From Bacteroidales bacterium (lineage in GTDB: Bacteria > Bacteroidota > Bacteroidia > Bacteroidales > Muribaculaceae): a stretch of 40,914 nucleotides of DNA. Position numbers and translations under genes: made by a program. The notes below the pieces were generated by a model. The model made no database searches. It was not told the origin of the DNA and worked only from the letters and a program-made list of their open reading frames with translations. Shown in pieces: positions 35,879 to 40,914 of the stretch (position 1 is its first letter; every line of letters begins with the position of its first letter). Location of the stretch: NCBI GenBank assembly GCA_029218425.1, contig JAQXRH010000067.1:1-40914 (forward strand), in the 5' to 3' direction.

Positions 35879-36331
35879 TTAAATAGAGTCGTCGAAGATG
35901 TATTGGAAATCGTCGGTAATGTCATCTATGGCGATTGAATCGAGGGAGTCGATAGAATCGGTGGCCTGCAGGAAGAAATCTTCCATAAGTTGATATTGGT
36001 CGATTTCGGGGTAGATACATTCATCGACGAAGGCTTGGTCGTTGAGGGCGGTCATCACCCCGGGGTAGTTGTTGATGTCGGTGAGGTCGGGAGCTGGACC
36101 GGAGAGGAAGCCGAACATTTTCATCATGCACCATATGCCGGCAAACATAGCTGCCATATAAGCGTAAGGGCGTATTCTGTGCCAGAGAGAGCGCGGTGGC
36201 TCTGGCTCGGCATATTCGACTTCAGGGAGAGAATTGGACAAATTGGCGACAAATTTGTCAAAGTAGCCATCCGGGACTGTCATTCCCGAGCGTCGACCGA
36301 TTTTGTCAAGTATGTCGTTAGTTTCTTTCAT
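35879..36331 (-). CDS. Small single-pass membrane protein, probable anti-sigma factor
   Basis: The 150-residue protein has a cytoplasmic N-terminal part of about 50 residues (IGRRSGMTVPDGYFDKFVAN), one hydrophobic segment at about 55-75 (YAYMAAMFAGIWCMMKMFGF) and an acidic periplasmic C-terminus (ATDSIDSLDSIAIDDITDD). It does not look like FecR and shows no clear zinc-binding anti-sigma motif. Its position between an ECF sigma gene and a periplasmic sensor-like gene, and its topology, make an anti-sigma role likely. Such a protein would hold the sigma factor at the membrane until a periplasmic signal is received. The family assignment itself is inference. Confidence 0.65.
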   Translation of the reverse strand: MKETNDILDKIGRRSGMTVPDGYFDKFVANLSNSLPEVEYAEPEPPRSLWHRIRPYAYMAAMFAGIWCMMKMFGFLSGPAPDLTDINNYPGVMTALNDQAFVDECIYPEIDQYQLMEDFFLQATDSIDSLDSIAIDDITDDFQYIFDDSI

Positions 36332-36462
36332 AGAGAGAAAAAGTTGAAGTAGTTGTTTTGAAGCTTTGTAGCGTAAACGGCTGAATGACAGCGAACTGTC
36401 GAAATTGTCGCTACTTGTTGTTTTATCTTTTTAGAGATTAGACTATAGATTGCAAAAAAAGT

Positions 36463-37023
36463 TTAATCAAATTGGGAAAAATATTGTTCGATTTTTTTTA
36501 CGGCGAGGTGGTATGAGCTTTTGAGTGCCCCTACGGAAGTGCCGAGGATTTCGGCCATCTGTTCGTATTTCATTTCGTCGTAGTAGCGCATGTTGAATAC
36601 GAGGCGCTGCTTCTCGGGGAGGGTAGCAATAGCTTTACGTAGCTCGAGGGCGAGGGCATCGCCGTCGATGTTCGTATCGGCTTGGATAGCGTTGATGAGC
36701 ATGGATTCGTCGTCGTCGATCGACAGGTTGTTGCGACGACGTTCGCGGGCGAGAAACGATAGGCTCTCGTTGATGGCGATCTTGTAGAGCCACGTCGACA
36801 GCTTAGCGTCGCCGCGGAAATTGTCAAGCGAGGTCCATGCTTTGATGAAAGTTTCTTGAAGTATGTCGTTGGCATCGTCGTGCGATTCGACCATGCGACG
36901 TATCTGCCAATAGAGCGGCTCGGTGAAGTCGGCAATCACTTGCGTGAAGGCAGCGCGAGCTGTTGACGGGTCGCGAAGCTGCTCGATGAGCAATGGTGAG
37001 TCTTTGGCAGGTAGTTTAGACAT
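36463..37023 (-). CDS. ECF-type RNA polymerase sigma factor
   Basis: The 186-residue protein has region 2 (residues about 25-95: DANDILQETFIKAWTSLDNF, then LSTWLYKIAINESLSFLARE) and region 4 (about 125-180: LPEKQRLVFNMRYYDEMKYE, then QMAEILGTSVGALKSSYHLA). The size and lack of region 3 are typical of group 4 sigma factors. It reads away from the TonB-dependent receptor gene and shares a short promoter region with it. A 131-base gap separates it from the probable anti-sigma gene. The ATG at 37023 is supported by the promoter at 37050-37080. Confidence 0.93.
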   Translation of the reverse strand: MSKLPAKDSPLLIEQLRDPSTARAAFTQVIADFTEPLYWQIRRMVESHDDANDILQETFIKAWTSLDNFRGDAKLSTWLYKIAINESLSFLARERRRNNLSIDDDESMLINAIQADTNIDGDALALELRKAIATLPEKQRLVFNMRYYDEMKYEQMAEILGTSVGALKSSYHLAVKKIEQYFSQFD

Positions 37024-37049
37024 TGTGAGGGTGATGGTTTTTGCGGTTG

Positions 37050-37080
37050 TAAAATTAGTAAATTTTTTTAATTGTGCAAA
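37050..37080 (-). promoter_or_regulatory. Promoter of the sigma-factor operon
   Basis: On the minus strand TTTG (37080-37077) is followed by exactly 19 bases and TAATTTTA (37057-37050), a one-base deviation from TAnnTTTG. It lies 27 bases before the sigma ATG, and its -33 region overlaps the upstream region of the receptor promoter. Confidence 0.55.
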
Positions 37081-37086
37081 ATTGCC

Positions 37087-37094
37087 TACCTTTG
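37087..37094 (+). promoter_or_regulatory. Promoter -7 box of the TonB-dependent receptor
   Basis: TACCTTTG matches TAnnTTTG and lies 37 bases before the receptor ATG. The place of the -33 element (around 37064-37067) is a run of T. The leader would be about 30 bases. Confidence 0.6.
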
Positions 37095-37130
37095 TGAGTA
37101 ATTAAAACCAATTAATAACGAAGAGAAGAT

Positions 37131-39389
37131 ATGCAATGTATGTCAAAATTGTCGGCAGTGATTGTGATAACCGTGTCGGCAACGATGGAAATGGGTGCGG
37201 GCAATGCGCTGACGGAGTACGTAGATACCGTAGTAGGATTGGATGAGGTATCGGTTTCGGTGATAAAGTCGACGTCGGCAGTGATGTTTCCGGCATCGGT
37301 GACCGAAGTCGGAACGGAGGAAATAGAGAGGATGGGAATAGAAGGGGTGAAGGGATTGAGCGAGATAGCGCCCAATTTTTATATGCCAGAATATGGGTCG
37401 CGGATGACCTCGTCGATTTATGTCAGGGGATTGGGAACGCGCATTGACCAGCCGGTGGTGGCGTTGAACGTCGACAATGTGCCGTTGCTTAACAAGGACA
37501 ATTATGACTTCACATTCACCGATTTGGACCATATAGAGGTGGTGAGGGGGCCTCAGAGCATATTGTATGGAAGAAACACGATAGGGGGAACGATAAATAT
37601 GACGACGATGTCGCCGATGAAGTACCAGGGCGTAAGGGCTCGGTTGGATTACGGTTCGGGGTGCACGTGGGGCGGCGCGCTGTCGGTCTATGAGAAAGTG
37701 TCGCCTACAGTGGGCATTTCGGTAGCCGGAGCGTATAGGTCGACCGATGGGTTTTACCGCAATGAGTACACGGGCAATAAGGTCGACAATGAAAAATCGT
37801 GGATGGGAAGGGCCAAAGTGGCATGGCGTCCGTCGGCGGCATTCATGCTGGAAAATAGTGCGTGGTTGACTTCGACCAAGCAGGGCGGATACCCTTACGA
37901 ATCGGTAGCTACCGGGCAAATAAACCACAATGACACGTGCTATTACGAGCGCCTGACGGTGGCCGACGGGTTGACGATGCGCTATTTCATGGACAATGTG
38001 TCGGTGTCGTCGATAACGTCGTTCCAGTATATCAACGACGACATGACGCTCGACCAGGATTTCCTGCCGGAGGATTATTTCACGCTCAGTCAGCGCAGGC
38101 ATGAATGGGCCATGACGCAGGATTTCGTAGTAAAAGGGCACGCGGGCAATTATAAGTACATAGGCGGCCTGCTCGGCTTTTACAAGCGTGGCAACATGTC
38201 GGCACCAGTGACGATGAAGGATTATGGCATAAAGACGCTGATAGAGGACAAGGCCAACAAGCCAGGGTCGCCAATGCAGATAAAGTGGGATGAACGCGCC
38301 ATGCTATTAGCGTCGGATTTCATGATGCCGAGCCGCGGCTTTGCATTGTATCATGAGAGCGAGTATGAGTACGGCAATTGGCGTGCTTCGGTGGGACTGC
38401 GATTGGCCCACGAGCGCAACGAGATAGACTACAACAGCTACGTCAACACGGGATTGACGCTCTATCGCCAGCAAGGGCCGGTGATGATACCATTGAAGCA
38501 GATACCTGTGGAATTGGCGCTTGCCGACAAGCTGCACCAGACCTCGCTTGAATTGCTTCCGGAACTTAAGCTGTCATATAGCATAAGCAAGGATTTGGCA
38601 GTAGGAGTAGTCGTGTCAAAGGGCTACAAGGCGGGCGGATACAACACGCAGATGTTCTCCGACATATTGCAGCAGAAGCTGATGGGGATGATGCCCTCGG
38701 CAGGTGGCGCTCCGACCACGTCGGCCTACGACGTGGACGACGTCATATCATACGACCCGGAAAACAACTGGAATTATGAAATTGATGCTACGGCCTCGCT
38801 ATTTGATAACACGCTCGACGTGGATGCCGCGGTGTTCTTTATCGACACTCGCGACCAGCAGATGACGGTGTTCCCCGAAGGAGAAACCACCGGGCGAATG
38901 ATGACAAATGCCGGGAGGACTCACTCCAAGGGCTTAGAACTGTCGGCAACGTGGCGTCCCGACCAGCATTTTGTGGCCAATGTGTCGTATGGCCTGGTCG
39001 ATGCCCGTTTCCGCCGATACAACAACGGCGTCGTGGACTGCAAAGGCAATCATGTGCCTTATGCCCCGGGAAATACGTTGTTCGCATCGTTGACCTATCG
39101 AACCGACTTCAACAACGACGTGGTAAAAGGCATCGAAGTGAATGCCAATTGCCGCGGAGTGGGCCAAGTGTACTGGGACGAGGAGAACAGCGTCAAGCAA
39201 CCGTTTTATGCGGTCGCCGGCCTTTCGGTGAATGTGCGCACGAAGTTGGTCGACGTGGAGCTATGGGGCGACAACCTTACCAAGACGAAGTATTCCACGT
39301 TCTATTTCGAATCGATAGGCAATAAATTCCTACAACGAGGCACTCCGCGGCGATTTGGAGTGACCTTGCGCTACAATTTTGCACTGTGA
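37131..39389 (+). CDS. TonB-dependent outer membrane receptor
   Basis: These receptors import bound nutrients such as metal chelates, vitamins or small sugars through a 22-strand barrel using TonB energy. The 752-residue protein has a signal peptide (ATG at 37131, or at 37140 giving MSKLSAVIVITVSA), a plug domain at about 45-170 (SAVMFPASVTEVGTEEIERM, IYVRGLGTRIDQPVVALNVD, IEVVRGPQSILYGRNTIGGT) and a long barrel ending FGVTLRYNFAL. There is no N-terminal carboxypeptidase-like or STN signalling domain and no SusD partner, so it is not a typical polysaccharide-utilisation SusC or a FecA-type signalling receptor. A lipoprotein gene follows. The substrate is unknown. Confidence 0.92.
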   Translation: MQCMSKLSAVIVITVSATMEMGAGNALTEYVDTVVGLDEVSVSVIKSTSAVMFPASVTEVGTEEIERMGIEGVKGLSEIAPNFYMPEYGSRMTSSIYVRGLGTRIDQPVVALNVDNVPLLNKDNYDFTFTDLDHIEVVRGPQSILYGRNTIGGTINMTTMSPMKYQGVRARLDYGSGCTWGGALSVYEKVSPTVGISVAGAYRSTDGFYRNEYTGNKVDNEKSWMGRAKVAWRPSAAFMLENSAWLTSTKQGGYPYESVATGQINHNDTCYYERLTVADGLTMRYFMDNVSVSSITSFQYINDDMTLDQDFLPEDYFTLSQRRHEWAMTQDFVVKGHAGNYKYIGGLLGFYKRGNMSAPVTMKDYGIKTLIEDKANKPGSPMQIKWDERAMLLASDFMMPSRGFALYHESEYEYGNWRASVGLRLAHERNEIDYNSYVNTGLTLYRQQGPVMIPLKQIPVELALADKLHQTSLELLPELKLSYSISKDLAVGVVVSKGYKAGGYNTQMFSDILQQKLMGMMPSAGGAPTTSAYDVDDVISYDPENNWNYEIDATASLFDNTLDVDAAVFFIDTRDQQMTVFPEGETTGRMMTNAGRTHSKGLELSATWRPDQHFVANVSYGLVDARFRRYNNGVVDCKGNHVPYAPGNTLFASLTYRTDFNNDVVKGIEVNANCRGVGQVYWDEENSVKQPFYAVAGLSVNVRTKLVDVELWGDNLTKTKYSTFYFESIGNKFLQRGTPRRFGVTLRYNFAL

Positions 39390-39474
39390 TAGGCGGCACA
39401 GCTACGCAATAAATGTGGAGCGCGCTCGTTATTACTATATACGATTGATTCTATTAACTCATAAACAAATTGAC

Positions 39475-40335
39475 ATGAAATTATTAAAGACGACAATAGC
39501 GGCAGTAGCAGCAATATTGGGAATGACATCGTGTAGCTCTGACGAGCCTACGCAGAAGGTGCAGTTTGGTTACAATGATAATATCACGTTGGTTACGGAC
39601 CTGGCTACCAACACGACGATAGACACAGAAGGTGCATATTATGTAATGGAATTTGACTATATCAGCGGCAAGGCAGTAATTGACATTTCCAACCTGCGAT
39701 TGACCACCGGCGGCAGCCCGATAAAACTAAGGATTGAAAATGCGCCATTTGGTGGCGATGAGGAGACCGGAGCTGTTGAGATAAGCGTGCCCAATGCCGA
39801 TTCCAGCATTGGCGGCTCTACGCACCACATCAGCAACCTGCGTATCTTGCAGTCGTGGGCGTATTTTGCAGCAATAAACCAGCAGGAAGCCTATTACCAG
39901 ATTTCGTTTGAGCTCGACAACCAATATAAAGTCGTGGCAGTAGAGAAATCATCGTTGCTTCCGGGCACCACCACCATAACTAATGCCGCTGATGGCACAG
40001 TGATAAAGAGCGACAACAAGCCTTTCTACTACTACGCACTCGACCGCGACAAACGCACGGCTACCTTAAAGGTGTACTATCTTAATGATACCGAGCACAT
40101 TTACTCCGAACTTGCGTTTGAAAACCTGCCAGTTACTATTGACGAACACGGTATCTCGATAAGCGTGGAGGGAAACATAGAGGCGAAGCAGTTGTCGAAT
40201 GCAGCTACCCCATTTGTAGCCAAGGCAATAAGCGTCGAATCACGGTATAATTCGGCAACGCTCGTACGTATCCTCACCGATGAATACATGGTGACGGCAA
40301 GCCTGTCAATGATATCAAAACCGACTGGCAATTAA
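39475..40335 (+). CDS. Secreted lipoprotein of unknown function
   Basis: From the ATG at 39475 the protein has 286 residues, with a lipoprotein signal (MKLLKTTIAAVAAILGMTSC) whose Cys is at residue 20. The frame is open from 39379, but the extra 32 residues do not look coding and would precede the signal. The rest is beta-rich, with strands such as YVMEFDYISGKAVIDISNLR and FYYYALDRDKRTATLKVYYL, and no known motif. It follows the receptor by 85 bases with no obvious promoter between, so the two may be co-expressed. It could help capture substrate for the receptor, but the sequence does not show this. Confidence 0.75.
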   Translation: MKLLKTTIAAVAAILGMTSCSSDEPTQKVQFGYNDNITLVTDLATNTTIDTEGAYYVMEFDYISGKAVIDISNLRLTTGGSPIKLRIENAPFGGDEETGAVEISVPNADSSIGGSTHHISNLRILQSWAYFAAINQQEAYYQISFELDNQYKVVAVEKSSLLPGTTTITNAADGTVIKSDNKPFYYYALDRDKRTATLKVYYLNDTEHIYSELAFENLPVTIDEHGISISVEGNIEAKQLSNAATPFVAKAISVESRYNSATLVRILTDEYMVTASLSMISKPTGN

Positions 40336-40681
40336 ACGCATCCGGCCACAGCCCCAGGTTTCAGGCTGGGATACCTGACTGTCAGCCAGCCGGTTAATCC
40401 TCAGAGAGGCATCTTACCTCTTACCTCTAATTGCGATTCCAACGTGAATAAGGACGACCTAATCCTCGCCATTCAAGCAGCCGGCGTAAGCCGCGGCCGC
40501 AACGGCTTACGCAAGGACAAAGGCGGCGAAAAACTTTTAGAAACGAGGAAGATTTATTACAGCACAGAACAGATGGGACTGATGCCTTTGACACACTATA
40601 TATAGGGTGTCAAAAGTTTCCATTCAAGGAACTAATGCCTTACATAGCAAGTGGAGTGATGTGAAACAAAAAGTGGAACGA
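40336..40681. other. Gene-free stretch with several hairpins
   Basis: No convincing gene. The frame of the lipoprotein stays open for 89 codons after its TAA, to a TAG at 40603-40605. Inverted repeats include GCGTAAGCCG / CGGCTTACGC (40484-40493 and 40503-40512) and TTTGACAC / GTGTCAAA (40587-40594 and 40607-40614). Neither is followed by a T-tract on the plus strand, so the lipoprotein terminator is unclear. Base composition turns AT-rich after about 40530. Confidence 0.5.
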
Positions 40682-40696
40682 TTATTCGCTCCACTT
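40668..40696 (-). terminator. Intrinsic terminator overlapping the end of the PIN-domain gene
   Basis: On the minus strand AAGTGGAGCG (40696-40687) pairs with CGTTCCACTT (40680-40671), with one G-U pair and a 6-base loop. TTTTTG follows, the first two T's being the end of the stem. The stem includes the last codons and stop of the gene, an economical arrangement. Confidence 0.75.
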
Positions 40697-40914
40697 TTCA
40701 ATTCGTTCTTGAATTATCGATTTTGGTAATCGAGAATTGTGTTTCATCAATTCTTGCAATTTGATTACAGCACATTGAGGCGTTATTATTTCACATTCTA
40801 CTAAATGGTCGAAAATATAAATAATGCCTTTAACTGTTACATTTGATTCAATCGCTTTCTTGCGTAACTGACCATCGCCTGTTAGTAGTGTATAGTTGTG
40901 CTTTTTAGCGTAAT
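40682..40914 (-). CDS. PIN-domain protein, 3' part (N-terminus beyond the window)
   Basis: Reading in from the right edge, 76 codons are open and end in TAA at 40684-40682. The sequence contains YAKKHNYTLLTGDGQLRKKA, then SNVTVKGIIYIFDHLVECEI and a helical tail ending IIQERIEKWSE. The LLTGDGQLRKKA segment matches the third-acidic-residue motif (T.D..LR..A) of PIN nucleases, and the following v.G.i.il.hl pattern is typical of VapC/DUF3368-type proteins. These are usually toxins of type II toxin-antitoxin pairs. The antitoxin would lie outside the window. The 5' end is cut by the window. Confidence 0.65.
   Translation of the reverse strand, partial: YAKKHNYTLLTGDGQLRKKAIESNVTVKGIIYIFDHLVECEIITPQCAVIKLQELMKHNSRLPKSIIQERIEKWSE

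Noticed and set aside
37143-38141. 332-codon open frame antisense to the TonB receptor
   Set aside because: The plus-strand frame carries clear plug-domain motifs. The antisense product is Arg/His-rich, as expected of a shadow frame.
40484-40512. Terminator of the lipoprotein gene
   Set aside because: The 10-bp stem is good, but no T-tract follows on the plus strand and it lies about 150 bases after the stop codon.

Overview
The window looks like chromosomal DNA of a gut-type Bacteroidales bacterium, possibly Muribaculaceae. The support is Bacteroidota-type promoters (TAnnTTTG -7 boxes, in three places with TTTG about 19-20 bases upstream), a UpxY-type antiterminator heading a polysaccharide locus, and a type IX secretion (T9SS) sortase gene cluster. 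The family-level guess is inference. No rRNA, tRNA, CRISPR array or complete insertion sequence was seen.

Layout. (1) 1-262: a 60/61-base tandem repeat carrying a small hairpin. (2) 288-5986, minus strand: mfd (transcription-repair coupling) and a PpiD/SurA-like periplasmic folding factor, each with its own promoter. (3) 5987-6789: an 800-base gene-free stretch with a promoter-proximal palindrome, a perfect 16-bp hairpin and a 149-bp element with perfect 19-bp terminal inverted repeats. (4) 6790-17291, plus strand: rex, a degenerate fumarylacetoacetate-hydrolase-family protein, porU (T9SS sortase), a large T9SS cargo protein with a C-terminal sorting domain, porV (T9SS shuttle) and ispF. (5) 17292-35093, plus strand: a surface polysaccharide locus with a long leader, upxY, a WecA-like initiating transferase, Wzx flippase, Wzy/WaaL-type protein, nine glycosyltransferases, three membrane acyltransferases and a left-handed-beta-helix acetyltransferase. 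A short glycosyltransferase remnant lies at 25198-25314. The middle of the locus (about 19.8-30.5 kb) is clearly more AT-rich than its flanks, so the locus looks mosaic. (6) 35386-37023, minus strand: an ECF sigma factor, a probable membrane anti-sigma protein and a Spy/CpxP-like periplasmic protein. (7) 37131-40335, plus strand: a TonB-dependent receptor and a lipoprotein, reading away from the sigma operon through closely overlapping promoters. (8) The right edge holds the 3' end of a PIN-domain gene on the minus strand.

How the parts may work together. PorU and PorV are the cell-surface end of T9SS: PorV carries cargo that has crossed the outer membrane to PorU, which removes the C-terminal sorting domain and in Porphyromonas joins the cargo to anionic LPS. 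Here a sorting-domain cargo gene sits between the two, and a complete lipid-linked polysaccharide assembly locus follows directly. A dedicated cargo, and a local polysaccharide acting as its anchor, is the most interesting hypothesis in the window, but it is not proven by sequence.
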